A stretch of 64,000 bases of DNA from UTCHB3 sp002050155. Its GTDB lineage: Bacteria; Bacteroidota; Ignavibacteria; Ignavibacteriales; Ignavibacteriaceae. Location: assembly GCA_030584105.1 (NCBI GenBank), contig CP129491.1, forward strand, positions 992,001 through 1,056,000. Reading direction: 5' to 3'. A program made the translations under genes and the position numbers. Under the pieces are notes generated by a model that saw nothing but the letters and a program-made list of their open reading frames with translations, did not search any database and had not been told where the DNA came from. Each line of letters begins with the position of its first letter. Within the stretch, counting starts at the first letter, position 1. Shown one piece after another: positions 1 to 9,581 of this stretch.

Positions 1-2
1 AA

Positions 3-998
3 CCGAAAATTATACTGCTTGGGTATGGGCATGCTATGTCAAAGAGTAAGTTCCCTGTAGTTGAAAAATCTTCTTTTTCAGAGAGTAATCTGTGCCGCTT
101 TTTCCTGGCACCTGAAGTTATGGAAGGGCTTTATTCAACAACAAGCGACTATTATTCACTTGGAATGATTTTGCTATGGATTTTTTACCCTGATACTTTC
201 TCTAAAAAGAACTTCACTGCTATTCTCCAAAATAGTAAAGAACTCAAACCGATTATTGAATACAAACCGGAATTATACGAAGTTAACCTGCTGATCGAGG
301 GGTTAACTCTCCACGAAGAGCTGAACAGGTTTACTGCTGCCCAACTAAACGACATAATGGCAGGGAAACAGGTGCTTCCTCTTTACTACGGCAAATTTTA
401 TCTGGTGAAACACCCAAAAGGGAACGAAAAATTGCACAATATCGGTGATCTGGTCGTATTTATACAATCACAACCTGATAAATTCAAAAAGCATCTTTCA
501 CACCCGGCAGACCTTCAGGCGTTTACCGAATGGGTCAGTTCTTTGGACGGAGTTAAAAACTCAGCCTCGTTAAAAGGTTACTTAATCAGATACAAAAATT
601 ACCCCGTTGATTTTCTTTCTGAAATCATTCTTAGGGTGCTTATTCCAGGTCGTCCGCTAAAAATCGGGGGAAATGAATACTCGCTAACTGAACCTTCTGA
701 ATATAAAGAAACGGCGAGCGATTTTTTCAGGCATCTGGAACATGTTCATTTTTATGATAAAGGGGCGTCTCTCGATTTTGAACTTTATCGTTTTTTGCTT
801 GCGTGCCGTGAACTTTATAACAGCGACACAAAAAAATATCCGGTCCTAAACGATACTTTCAACCGTGCGCTTGAAATATTAGAGTTAGAACCGGATGTTT
901 TCGATGAAGAATTTGCTAAAAAAACGATAAATATTACCCAAAAGAAATGGGCTTTTTTGTTTCACTTTCATTCAAAACAAATTTTTCAGGGCTTTTGA
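3..998 (+). CDS. Kinase-like protein, fragment 1 of 3 (5' end outside window)
   Basis: The frame is open from base 3, ahead of the first ATG at 36, so the start lies upstream of the window. Visible kinase features are a degenerate DFG-like segment (LLGYGHA, bases about 15-35), the APE motif (FLAPEVMEG) and the F-helix motif SDYYSLGMIL, followed by a roughly 230-residue region I do not recognise. The DFG aspartate that binds magnesium is replaced by Gly (GYG), which suggests a pseudokinase. The frame ends at a TGA at 996, but coding similarity continues at once in the next frame (fragment 2). This is therefore one gene with a frameshift near the T run at 982-986, or a sequencing indel there. 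The family is certain only as protein-kinase-like; the partner or signal is unknown. Confidence 0.6.
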   Translation, partial: PKIILLGYGHAMSKSKFPVVEKSSFSESNLCRFFLAPEVMEGLYSTTSDYYSLGMILLWIFYPDTFSKKNFTAILQNSKELKPIIEYKPELYEVNLLIEGLTLHEELNRFTAAQLNDIMAGKQVLPLYYGKFYLVKHPKGNEKLHNIGDLVVFIQSQPDKFKKHLSHPADLQAFTEWVSSLDGVKNSASLKGYLIRYKNYPVDFLSEIILRVLIPGRPLKIGGNEYSLTEPSEYKETASDFFRHLEHVHFYDKGASLDFELYRFLLACRELYNSDTKKYPVLNDTFNRALEILELEPDVFDEEFAKKTINITQKKWAFLFHFHSKQIFQGF

Positions 999-1416
999 AG
1001 GTACTAAAATCAGCAAGATTGAAGATTTTTCCTTTTACCTTGCACAACACCCCGAAGTGATTTCGGATGAATATCACTACTATGATATGGTGAAATTTTT
1101 AGAGGCGCATGGTATCACGGAGGTTAAAGGGAAAACTTACAAAGATATTGTTTTTGAAATTTTGTATAAAAGGGCTGAGTGTGAAATTCAGGTGGCTAAA
1201 ATTGATGAACTTAAACCGGGCAGCTACAAGATGTACTACACACAGAGGTTGTCGTTAACATCTTATTTTAAATCTTTGGGTGAAGAGCTCCCTTTTGCAA
1301 CTGACATCAAACACCAGTATTCCTTCGAATTCAAAAAAGTTGGGTTAAGAACTTCAAATAAGGTATATACACAATTTCTGAAGCATTTGCAGGAAAAAAC
1401 ATTCGATACCTGTTGA
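991..1416 (+). CDS. Kinase-like protein, fragment 2 of 3 (helical middle part)
   Basis: This frame is open across the stop of fragment 1 and continues the same kind of charged, helical sequence (EGTKISKIEDFSFYLAQHPE). It resembles a stretch of fragment 1 (VFIQSQPDKFKKHL), so the region may hold internal repeats. The GTG at 1057 is a formal start, but no ribosome binding site precedes it, so I read it as an internal piece of the same gene. It ends at TGA 1414-1416, just after an A6 run (1394-1399). Skipping into the next frame at that run leads directly into fragment 3. No domain recognised. Confidence 0.5.
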   Translation, partial: AFEGTKISKIEDFSFYLAQHPEVISDEYHYYDMVKFLEAHGITEVKGKTYKDIVFEILYKRAECEIQVAKIDELKPGSYKMYYTQRLSLTSYFKSLGEELPFATDIKHQYSFEFKKVGLRTSNKVYTQFLKHLQEKTFDTC

Positions 1417-2842
1417 GAAAATTCCGCATTCCGTTGAGTCTCAGATTAAGGAAAGGCTCAAAGATTTATTAGACGGCGGATTCAAACCAAAAACATTAAT
1501 TGTTAATTTCGTTTTGGTTGTTGTTTTGGGGTACTTATTTTCCGCTTTTGCTTTCGATCAAATAGTGGATGACACAACTCAATGGTATCTTTCTTTGATG
1601 CCGGAGCTTCAATTTGTGATTGTTAATGTGCTCCCCTATCTTGTTTTAGCGCTGATTCTGTTGATGCTTTTGTTTCTTTCACAAAATCTTAAAAAGACTG
1701 CCCTCTTCCTTATGGTTTTCATGCTTTTAACCCTTGGAGCTACCTGGCTGATTTACCAACATGGTGCCGGCGAAATTGATGATTCAATTGCGAAGAAAAA
1801 GGCTATCCTTTCAGAACTTTACAAAGGTTCGGTGGCTGATAAGTCAACAATGAAAGTAAAAGCTGATGAACTGATATCTAATTTTGACATTGCAGTTGGT
1901 AAATCAAACCCAGATTTTCAGCCTTTGGTAAAGCTTTTTAACAACGACAGCCTGTTTGTACTGCAATCATCAATAAGACCATACTGGCGAACTATCCGCA
2001 CCTTAGAAGATGGCACATACGCCGCAAAATTTGAGCCGGTTACCGAAAAAGACAACCCTACAAAATTTGTCGCTACTTTTCCCCTGCCAAGTAGTGCCGG
2101 AATGATGAACTTGGATCAGTTCTTCTCTTTCAAGGTTGCAATTGACGATTTGACGGTAAATTTGGACTCGGGCGGCGTCTTCGGAATTGCGTTTAACCAC
2201 TATTTTATTCTTTTCTCCGGAAAATCAGTGAAATTTATCAGCAAATCGTTACCTGAGAGCAGCGGCAAAGATCAGATCATTTTGGTAACAGAATTGAAAA
2301 ATTTTGATTACGAAATTGAGGCTTCCGGGCCTTCTGCTGATGTGGAACCCGGAGGAATTGTCGCTAAGGTTGATACTGATTCGTTGATAACGGAAAATGC
2401 GCTTAATTCCGGTCTGGATAGGGTAAAATTGGAAATTATTGTCTTATTTTCAACTGTCTCTGTAAGAGTGAACGGAACAGATGTGCTGCATTATAAAAAA
2501 GCGAAAGGTTTTGCTGATATCGATTTCGATAATTTCGATCAGGGGCTTTCGATGGTATATGGCTTAAACACAGATGTTTCGTTCAGGGGTCTTGAAATTA
2601 CTGCTATTACCGATCCCACAAACGAAAAATCTCTTCTTGCAAAAAAAGACCTTAAATGCAAGTTAAAGGGAGGTTACCGGCTGTTTTCAGACAGCAAACT
2701 TCAGAACCCGGTTAAACAAAAACCTGCTGAAAAAACCTCTTATACCGCGCTTGAATTAGTCGGTGAAACACTTAAAATATCCAACCCTTCGGGTCAGATA
2801 TTTTTTGTTAAGAAGAGGGATGTTGACGATATTTTGTTTTAA
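1391..2842 (+). CDS. Kinase-like protein, fragment 3 of 3 (membrane and extracytoplasmic part)
   Basis: The frame is open from the A6 run at 1394. The first start-type codon (TTG 1514) falls inside a membrane helix, so it is not a true start. The fragment has three hydrophobic helices (about 1490-1560, 1600-1680, 1690-1765). A roughly 300-residue domain follows, predicted outside the cytoplasm, with a jelly-roll look (GIAFNHYFILF, VRVNGTDVLHY) like LamG/DUF1080 beta-sandwiches. It ends in a short SH3-like stretch (GYRLFSDSKL ... VKKRDVDDILF). Together the three fragments read as cytoplasmic pseudokinase, membrane anchor and external binding domain. The stop overlaps the stop of the convergent downstream gene by four bases. 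Domain names are tentative. Confidence 0.55.
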   Translation, partial: RKKHSIPVEKIPHSVESQIKERLKDLLDGGFKPKTLIVNFVLVVVLGYLFSAFAFDQIVDDTTQWYLSLMPELQFVIVNVLPYLVLALILLMLLFLSQNLKKTALFLMVFMLLTLGATWLIYQHGAGEIDDSIAKKKAILSELYKGSVADKSTMKVKADELISNFDIAVGKSNPDFQPLVKLFNNDSLFVLQSSIRPYWRTIRTLEDGTYAAKFEPVTEKDNPTKFVATFPLPSSAGMMNLDQFFSFKVAIDDLTVNLDSGGVFGIAFNHYFILFSGKSVKFISKSLPESSGKDQIILVTELKNFDYEIEASGPSADVEPGGIVAKVDTDSLITENALNSGLDRVKLEIIVLFSTVSVRVNGTDVLHYKKAKGFADIDFDNFDQGLSMVYGLNTDVSFRGLEITAITDPTNEKSLLAKKDLKCKLKGGYRLFSDSKLQNPVKQKPAEKTSYTALELVGETLKISNPSGQIFFVKKRDVDDILF

Positions 2843-4875
2843 TGCAGCCGGTTTAACTCTTTCATCATTTTACCGAACTGCTTAAAACTCATCTGTCGTT
2901 TTGAATCGCTGTGCGTATTCAGTGGTTCGGGGTGAAACTCAACAAAAACCCCGTTTGCACCCACTACTTTGGTTGCTTTAGCTAAGGGGATGATTTTTTC
3001 CGCTTCAGTAACTGCATGCGTGGGATCAACAATTACAGGCAGATGTGTTAGTTCTTTTAAGATAGGTATTGCACTCAGATCAAGAGTATTTCTGGTGGTG
3101 CCGTCCGATGTTCTTACACCTCTTTCACACAAAATAACCTGCCTGTTCCCTTGTGCGAGGATATATTCAGCTGCGTTTAAAAGTTCATCTATTGAAGCCA
3201 TTAAACCGCGTTTAAGAAGCACAGGGCGATGTGTCTTGCCTACTTCAATGAGCAGAGGGAAGTTCTGCATATTTACGGCTCCGATATGCAAAATATCTGC
3301 GTACTGCGCAACCTGTTCAACCTGATTAACCGAGAAAATTTCAGTTGCAACCGGAAGCTCGTAAACCATACCGGCTTCCTGCAAGTAGCTTAACCCTTCA
3401 TAGCCAAGCCCCGTTTGCGCATAAGGGCTTGTTTTTGGCTCAAAACACCCGCCGAATAAAATATGTCCGTTTTGTTTTTTAAGTTCTTTGGCACAATTAA
3501 GTATCTGTTCTTTTGATTCAACTGAACCCGGTCCTCCAATAATGGTGAAGCTACCGCCGCCAATTTGAACACCCTTCACTTCAATAATTGTATCATCAGA
3601 TTTATACTCTCTGCCTGCAAAGCGGTGGGCAGAACCTTCTCTTTTAACAGAAATGACGGGCAGGGCAACTGTCTCTTCTTCCGGTATAAAGCCTGTTTCC
3701 GGAAGTGAAGAAACATCAGTCGGCGGAAGAACAGTTTTATCTATTTCATTTGCAGGATAACTGCCGAATACCTTAAAATACCTCGAGTTTCGTCCCAATT
3801 CATCCAACATCAGCGCTGTTTTTTCATCTGCAACATTCCCCTCAAAATCGATGTAGAACATCTCTTCCCATGGGTTTCCGGGGATCGGGCGCGACTGAAT
3901 TTTGGTCATATTAATGCCGTATTTGTTAAAAAACATAAGGGCTTCTACCAATGCGCCCGGTTTTTGTGCCGTGGCAATAACCAACGAAGTTTTCGCCGGT
4001 ATCCGTTCATCAACGGCAACCGGTTTTCTTGCCGCAATTAAAAATCTGGTGTAGTTTTCGGTTCTGTTTGAAATATCCTCTTTCAGAACGACAACACCGA
4101 AAGATTCCGCAGCCTGCTCGCTTGCTATAGCGGCGTATTTGGGGTTGCCTTCCTCTTTTATCTTTTGTACCGAAAGCGCAGTATCACTCACATGTTCAAT
4201 AACGGCGTTTGGAATTGTCTCCAAAAACTTGCTGCACTGCGCTGCCGCCTGTGGGTGAGCGTATATTTTTGTGATTGATATGGGGTCAATTTCCGAAATG
4301 CCGATAAGGTTTTGCTTCACCCGTAGTTTCTCTTCACCGATTATGCTGACGGAAGATTTCACTAATGCGTCGTAAACATCGTTAATATTCCCCGAGTTCG
4401 TGTTTTCAACAGGAAGCATTGCAAAATCTGCTTCTTGTTCCTCAACGGCTTTCACCACTTCATCAAACGACATTTTGCTGACAAAGATTAATTCCGAACC
4501 TCTGTTCGAAAAGAAACGCCGAGCCGCCAAAGAACTGAAAGAACCAATAATCCCCTGAATAGCTACCCGAACTTCGTTCTTTTCTAAAGTATCACCATCC
4601 CCTAATTTGTGCAGATAAGTTTGTTGTAATCGAACGGAATCTTCAATTATGGTCTGAAAAATTTTGGTGATGTAAGTAGGTTCTAAACCTAAAATTTTCC
4701 CTTCTTCAATCAACTTTTGCAACAGTTCTTTTTCTCTGTTCTTATCTCGTAAAGGTAGCCCCGTTTTATCTTTTCTTTCTATTACTTCCCGGCTAAGTTC
4801 TCTTCTTTTGGCAAGTGAATTTAAAATTTCATAATCTAATTCAGATATTTTTTTACGCAGGTCTTCCATATTCAC
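2839..4875 (-). CDS. pheA: Chorismate mutase / prephenate dehydratase / ACT / DAHP synthase-like fusion
   Basis: A 678-residue fusion for the chorismate to phenylpyruvate steps. Residues 1-90 are an AroQ chorismate mutase (KRREL, RDKNREKELL, IEDSVRLQQ). Residues 100-282 are prephenate dehydratase with the TRF motif at 277-279. Residues 295-370 are an ACT domain (KPGAL, QSRP), the usual phenylalanine sensor. Residues 425-678 belong to the class I-beta DAHP synthase family. In this last domain key residues are changed. The metal-ligand Cys of GPCS is Gly (GPGS, 448-451). The KPR of the PEP site is EPK (479-481). The Arg of GARN is Val (GAVN, 532-535). DPTH and the VEFHPEP motif remain. The domain may be inactive or regulatory. 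GTG 4875 or ATG 4869 could be the start; both are in frame. Single gene, convergent with the kinase-like gene. Confidence 0.9.
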   Translation of the reverse strand: MNMEDLRKKISELDYEILNSLAKRRELSREVIERKDKTGLPLRDKNREKELLQKLIEEGKILGLEPTYITKIFQTIIEDSVRLQQTYLHKLGDGDTLEKNEVRVAIQGIIGSFSSLAARRFFSNRGSELIFVSKMSFDEVVKAVEEQEADFAMLPVENTNSGNINDVYDALVKSSVSIIGEEKLRVKQNLIGISEIDPISITKIYAHPQAAAQCSKFLETIPNAVIEHVSDTALSVQKIKEEGNPKYAAIASEQAAESFGVVVLKEDISNRTENYTRFLIAARKPVAVDERIPAKTSLVIATAQKPGALVEALMFFNKYGINMTKIQSRPIPGNPWEEMFYIDFEGNVADEKTALMLDELGRNSRYFKVFGSYPANEIDKTVLPPTDVSSLPETGFIPEEETVALPVISVKREGSAHRFAGREYKSDDTIIEVKGVQIGGGSFTIIGGPGSVESKEQILNCAKELKKQNGHILFGGCFEPKTSPYAQTGLGYEGLSYLQEAGMVYELPVATEIFSVNQVEQVAQYADILHIGAVNMQNFPLLIEVGKTHRPVLLKRGLMASIDELLNAAEYILAQGNRQVILCERGVRTSDGTTRNTLDLSAIPILKELTHLPVIVDPTHAVTEAEKIIPLAKATKVVGANGVFVEFHPEPLNTHSDSKRQMSFKQFGKMMKELNRLH

Positions 4876-4896
4876 ATTATTCCGTTGTTTCGTTTA

Positions 4897-4940
4897 AGTC
4901 TTGTTGAAGTTAAAAATTCAGTCTTGTTGAAGTTAAAATT
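4897..4940. repeat. Two tandem copies of a 23-bp unit upstream of pheA
   Basis: The unit AGTCTTGTTGAAGTTAAAA occurs at 4897 and again at 4920, with period 23. It lies in the leader of the fusion gene above. It may be a young tandem duplication; no function is evident. Confidence 0.8.
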
Positions 4941-5080
4941 TAAATTAAGGCAGATAAAATAGTTTACGAAATGATTAATTTTCAATTTTTTACCGCTATT
5001 ATCACAAAATAGATTAAAGTAATAATTATATTATAATGCAAAAATAATGAAATTTCAAACGAATAATACGACAGATCCAA

Positions 5081-6448
5081 ATGAACTATGATTATGACTG
5101 TATAGTGATCGGCAGCGGACCCGGTGGCGAAGGCGCTGCTATGAAGATGGTGAAAGCCGGAAGACGGGTTGCTATTGTTGACTCGTTCCCCAGGGTTGGC
5201 GGCAGTTGTACCCACACGGCAACAATTCCAAGCAAGAGTTTGCGGCAGGAAATTCAAAGAATTGCTGAAATTGGGAAAAACCACGGGATCACTTACCAGG
5301 ATATTCTGAAAAATACTTCGAAAATTGTTGACCAACAGGTGGAACTTCGTTACAGTTTTTATAAACGAAATTTTGTGGATGTTATTAACGGTAAAGCTAA
5401 GTTTCTTGATGAACATACTCTGGAAATCGATCTCCTTAACGGCGGAATTGAGAGATATACAGCGGAATATTTTATTATTGCCACAGGCTCAAGACCTTAT
5501 CACCCCCCGGATGTGGATTTTTCGCACCCAAGAATTTTGGACAGTGACACTATTCTTTCAATTCCTTTGAACTTCAGATCCATTGCTATTTATGGTGCCG
5601 GAATTATCGGTTGCGAATACGCCTCAATTTTTCGCGGTCTTTCGATGAAAGTCAATCTGATTAACACACGCGACAGATTGCTTTCCTTTTTGGATGATGA
5701 AATCAGCGATGCACTTTCTTATCACTTGCGCGGAAACGGCGTGATGATTAGAAATAAAGAGGAATACACAAAGGTGGTGCCTTCTGACAATTCCGTTGAG
5801 ATTTTTCTGGAATCGAACAAGGTGATTAGCGCTGATGTGCTGCTTTGGGCTCAGGGCAGAACGGGAAACTCCGGCGACCTGAACTTAGAAGCGCTAGGAA
5901 TTAAAACCGATTCGAGGGGGTCTATTATAATCGATGAGAAACACCAGACTGTTCAGCCGCACATCTATGCAGTAGGTGATGTATGTGGCTTTCCCTCTCT
6001 CGCCAGTGCCTCGTACGATCAGGGCAGGTTTGCAGCTACTTACATTATCGAAGGTAAATGTGAGAACCAACTCCTTGATTTTATCCCTACCGGAATTTAC
6101 ACAATTCCTGAAATCAGTTCTGTCGGAAAAACTGAAAGAGAACTGACTCGGGATAAGGTGCCCTACGAGGTGGGACACTCTTTCTTCAAGCACCTGGCAC
6201 GCGCGCAGATAACGGGCCACACGACCGGTATGCTGAAAATACTGTTTCACAGAGAGACTTTGCAGATTCTTGGCATTCACTGTTTTGGGAACAACGCCAG
6301 CGAAATTATTCACATCGGGCAGGCTATTATGGTGCAAAAGGGGGAAGCAAACTCATTATTGTATTTTATTAACACTACCTTTAACTACCCTACTATGGCG
6401 GAAGCCTACAGAGTGGCAGCATTGAATGGTTTAAATAGGGTTAAGTAA
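5081..6448 (+). CDS. sthA: Si-specific NAD(P)+ transhydrogenase
   Basis: A soluble flavoprotein that moves hydride between NADPH and NAD+, balancing the two pools in the cytoplasm. Its 455 residues are close to the family length of about 465. The N-terminal FAD site reads IGSGPGGEGAA. The SthA signature around the former redox-active pair is GSCTHTATIPSK. The second Cys of the dihydrolipoamide dehydrogenase type is Thr, as is normal for transhydrogenases and unlike disulfide reductases. A second GxGxxG (YGAGIIGCEYA) binds the pyridine nucleotide, and the C-terminal dimerisation domain is complete. ATG 5081 gives the family N-terminus; the Shine-Dalgarno is weak. The next gene starts two bases after the stop, so the two are probably one transcript. 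Confidence 0.93.
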   Translation: MNYDYDCIVIGSGPGGEGAAMKMVKAGRRVAIVDSFPRVGGSCTHTATIPSKSLRQEIQRIAEIGKNHGITYQDILKNTSKIVDQQVELRYSFYKRNFVDVINGKAKFLDEHTLEIDLLNGGIERYTAEYFIIATGSRPYHPPDVDFSHPRILDSDTILSIPLNFRSIAIYGAGIIGCEYASIFRGLSMKVNLINTRDRLLSFLDDEISDALSYHLRGNGVMIRNKEEYTKVVPSDNSVEIFLESNKVISADVLLWAQGRTGNSGDLNLEALGIKTDSRGSIIIDEKHQTVQPHIYAVGDVCGFPSLASASYDQGRFAATYIIEGKCENQLLDFIPTGIYTIPEISSVGKTERELTRDKVPYEVGHSFFKHLARAQITGHTTGMLKILFHRETLQILGIHCFGNNASEIIHIGQAIMVQKGEANSLLYFINTTFNYPTMAEAYRVAALNGLNRVK

Positions 6449-6449
6449 T

Positions 6450-9400
6450 TTGTTCCGTTTTATCTTTTTAACAGGATTTTTGTTTTTCCAACTTTCGATT
6501 TTTGCGCAAAATTTCGAGTTAAACAGATATGGTATTAACGAAGGTTTAAGCATCGAGCTTACAAAATCGATTACCCAGGATAATTACGGTTTTATTTGGG
6601 TTGCAACTGATGAAGGTGTAAGCAGATTTGATGGGTATTCTTTCCTTTCTTTCACTTCGCCTCCTGAATTGGAGTACGCCAAGGCACTTTGTAAGAAAAA
6701 AGACGGCAATATACTGCTCGTAACAGATCACGGTGTTTTTGAAATTCAGCCTGCTTTAGATACTGCAAAGATTGTGCAAATTTTACAGTCTGCGCCAAAA
6801 GAAGAACCGGGTAAAGTTTTTTATCCGAAATCGATCTATGAAGCCAAAGACGGCACAATATTCATCGGGGAAGGTGGGGCGATAGTAAGATACAGAAAAA
6901 ATAATTTTAAAAGATTTGTACTTTCTTCCGACGATTTTTCCTTCAATTTCCTACGAAACCACTATTTCTTTGAATTGGAAACCGGAGAAGTGGTGATTGT
7001 AACTCACCAAGGCGGTTTGTTTTTATATGACAACAAAAACGATAAATTAGTTCAGTTTGACAGAATCAGTAACTTCCCGAATATAACGGGAATGACATAT
7101 CTCGGAGAGTTAACTTTTATTGCCGGAAATAACGGCGGGGCGATTAAATTTACTCTGAACAAAGATCAATCGGGTAGGTTCTCACTCGCAACACAAACAA
7201 AAGTGATTGAAAATCTGAATATTTCCGGGTTTCTTAAAACTGACCGGCAGGTTTATATTATTACATGGGATCAGGGGCTGTTTTCATATTATCTGAACGA
7301 CCCCTCGTACCATGTTGAACATGTGACTTCACCCGGTAAAGTGAAGCTTAACGATATATTCATGGGTAAAAACTCTGAGATTTGGCTCAGTTCTGAAAGA
7401 GGCATCTTGCTGCTCTCAAAAAGAAATTTTAATCCCGTTCTGCCTGATATTATTAAACAATATGTTCAGGATATCATTACAAAACGGGATAATATGGTGT
7501 ATGTCTCTGATGGAAATTCACTCTACAAATTAGTCCCAAAGGATAATGAATATGTTGCAGAGGTGGTTCTTAGCTCGCCCGGAACAGTAATCCGTTCGTT
7601 TGCGCGCTTTAACGAGGGAATTACGGTTGCCACTTCCGATGGCGTTTTAATCCACATAAGTGATCTCGGAACAATCACCCGAACCACCCCAAAAATTAAG
7701 GGAAGATTTATTAGCTTTATCGGTTACGGAAATAATAACGATCTGTGGATGCTTGAAACTTCTGCAAAACAGGTGATTAATCTTCGTGCCAACGGAGATA
7801 TGAATATGTTTGACCTCCCTTTCACAAAAATTAAAGAATTTTCCACTCTGATGATGAACCCTGACGGAGATCTATACATTGGGGGTACTTCCGATAAACT
7901 GGAACTCGTTAAATATTCATCAAAAAATAATAAATTTACCAACATTATACTGAAAGTGAAAACGGAAGTTAAAGGTGATATAACGATTAATGATATCGAC
8001 TTTGACAGGGATCATAAACTTATTCTTGCAACTTCGCACGGTGTTTTCAGAATTGATGGGGAAAACGCCTATTTATTAGACCCGGGATTTAAAAATATGA
8101 ACGCCCGTTCTATTTCGTGCGATAACCAAACAGGCACTATTTGGATCGGAACTCCCAAAGGGCTTTACGCATACGACGGCGAAGGGGTTTCACATTTCAA
8201 CATGTCTTCAGGGCTGCCGAGTATCACTATCGGAACAAGAACCTTAACCACTGACCCCAAAGGCGATCTTTGGGTTGGTACGGCTGAAGGAATCGCGATT
8301 ATGCGCGCTAAATATCGCTCTTCTGTTTCAGAACCACCGGCACTTCTGCTTAAAAACCTTAGCCTTGGGGTCACTATTGACCCGAGCAAAAACCGGGTGG
8401 AAATTCCTGAGGACAACAACTGGCGAGTGGATGTTTTGGATTTTTCTTACCCTGTACACTCCGATCTTTTTCAGTATAAATTTGATAATGATGAAGATTG
8501 GATAAACCTTAAAAATACAAACAGAATACTGCTGAGTGATCTCTCTTCGGGGGGGCACACTTTAACCGTTCGGGTGAAACCTTCGGGGCACTCAACCTGG
8601 AGCAAGCCAACTACGATTGAGTTTTCAATTTTAGCGAAATGGTACAAAAGGTGGTGGGCTTGGTTGTTGTATTTCCTCGCTTTTGGTGCTTTATCTTACA
8701 TTATTGCAATGTTTTATGCAGGCAAATTAAGGCGAGAAAACATCGCTCTGGAATCGTTAGTGGCTCAAAGAACAGACGAAATTTCTGCCAAAAATGAGGA
8801 ATTAACAAAAAGCCAAAATGAAATAATCCAAAAAAATGAGAAGTTGGAAGTGCTGCTGAATGAACTGCGCGAAACCAACGCTACTAAAGACAAAATGATG
8901 TCGATTATTTCCCACGACCTTAAAAACCCTTTTTCCACTATTATGGGCTTTTCTCAAATTCTCGTGGATGAACTTGGTACGATGGACCCCAATGAAGCAA
9001 AAGACTTCATTGCGCGCATTGATCACACTGCGCGAAATACATTTTCACTTTTAGAAAATCTGCTTGCCTGGAGCAGATCTCAAATTGGCGTGATAAGAAT
9101 GCAGCCGAAGACAATCAATCTTTCAATCATCGTTAATGCAAACATCAGCTTTGTCAGAGATATTGCATTCGCAAAAGGGATTAAAACCGAAAATGCCGTG
9201 AGGGAAGATATCGTCGTCATGGGTGATGACTATGCAATTAACCTGATTTTGAGAAATCTTTTAACCAATGCAATTAAGTTTTCGTACGCTGATTCTGTTG
9301 TGCGAATAGAAGCAACCCAAGGTGAAAGTATGGTTACAGTAAGTGTTATTGATGAAGGAGTAGGGATGGATGAAGAATCGATACAAAAAGTTATGAATCC

Positions 9401-9560
9401 TGAACTCTTTCACTCAACTGCGGGGACCAATCGTGAGCGCGGCACAGGGTTAGGAATAATTTTAGTGAAGGAAATGATAGAACAACAAGGCGGCACGCTT
9501 ACAATAAAAAGCAAACCGGCTAAGGGAAGCACATTTTCTTTCACTTTGCCGGTTGCTTAA
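6450..9560 (+). CDS. Two-component sensor histidine kinase with periplasmic beta-propeller
   Basis: A 1036-residue membrane sensor kinase that starts at TTG directly after sthA. It has a signal peptide (FLTGFLFFQLSIFAQ), then about 620 residues of Reg_prop propeller repeats (GINEGLS, GFIWVATDEGVSRFDG, GTIWIGTPKGLYAYDG, GDLWVGTAEGIAIM). A Y_Y_Y domain follows near residues 655-730 and one membrane helix near 735-755. A coiled coil leads to HisKA with the phospho-acceptor His822 (ISHDLKNP). HATPase_c has an N box (NLLTNAIKF), G1 (DEGVGMD) and G2 (GTGLGI). There is no receiver or AraC domain, so it is not the classic hybrid found in polysaccharide loci. No response regulator lies next to it; the ligand is unknown. 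Confidence 0.9.
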   Translation: MFRFIFLTGFLFFQLSIFAQNFELNRYGINEGLSIELTKSITQDNYGFIWVATDEGVSRFDGYSFLSFTSPPELEYAKALCKKKDGNILLVTDHGVFEIQPALDTAKIVQILQSAPKEEPGKVFYPKSIYEAKDGTIFIGEGGAIVRYRKNNFKRFVLSSDDFSFNFLRNHYFFELETGEVVIVTHQGGLFLYDNKNDKLVQFDRISNFPNITGMTYLGELTFIAGNNGGAIKFTLNKDQSGRFSLATQTKVIENLNISGFLKTDRQVYIITWDQGLFSYYLNDPSYHVEHVTSPGKVKLNDIFMGKNSEIWLSSERGILLLSKRNFNPVLPDIIKQYVQDIITKRDNMVYVSDGNSLYKLVPKDNEYVAEVVLSSPGTVIRSFARFNEGITVATSDGVLIHISDLGTITRTTPKIKGRFISFIGYGNNNDLWMLETSAKQVINLRANGDMNMFDLPFTKIKEFSTLMMNPDGDLYIGGTSDKLELVKYSSKNNKFTNIILKVKTEVKGDITINDIDFDRDHKLILATSHGVFRIDGENAYLLDPGFKNMNARSISCDNQTGTIWIGTPKGLYAYDGEGVSHFNMSSGLPSITIGTRTLTTDPKGDLWVGTAEGIAIMRAKYRSSVSEPPALLLKNLSLGVTIDPSKNRVEIPEDNNWRVDVLDFSYPVHSDLFQYKFDNDEDWINLKNTNRILLSDLSSGGHTLTVRVKPSGHSTWSKPTTIEFSILAKWYKRWWAWLLYFLAFGALSYIIAMFYAGKLRRENIALESLVAQRTDEISAKNEELTKSQNEIIQKNEKLEVLLNELRETNATKDKMMSIISHDLKNPFSTIMGFSQILVDELGTMDPNEAKDFIARIDHTARNTFSLLENLLAWSRSQIGVIRMQPKTINLSIIVNANISFVRDIAFAKGIKTENAVREDIVVMGDDYAINLILRNLLTNAIKFSYADSVVRIEATQGESMVTVSVIDEGVGMDEESIQKVMNPELFHSTAGTNRERGTGLGIILVKEMIEQQGGTLTIKSKPAKGSTFSFTLPVA

Positions 9561-9581
9561 GTATTGTGGGTTAACTAAATT

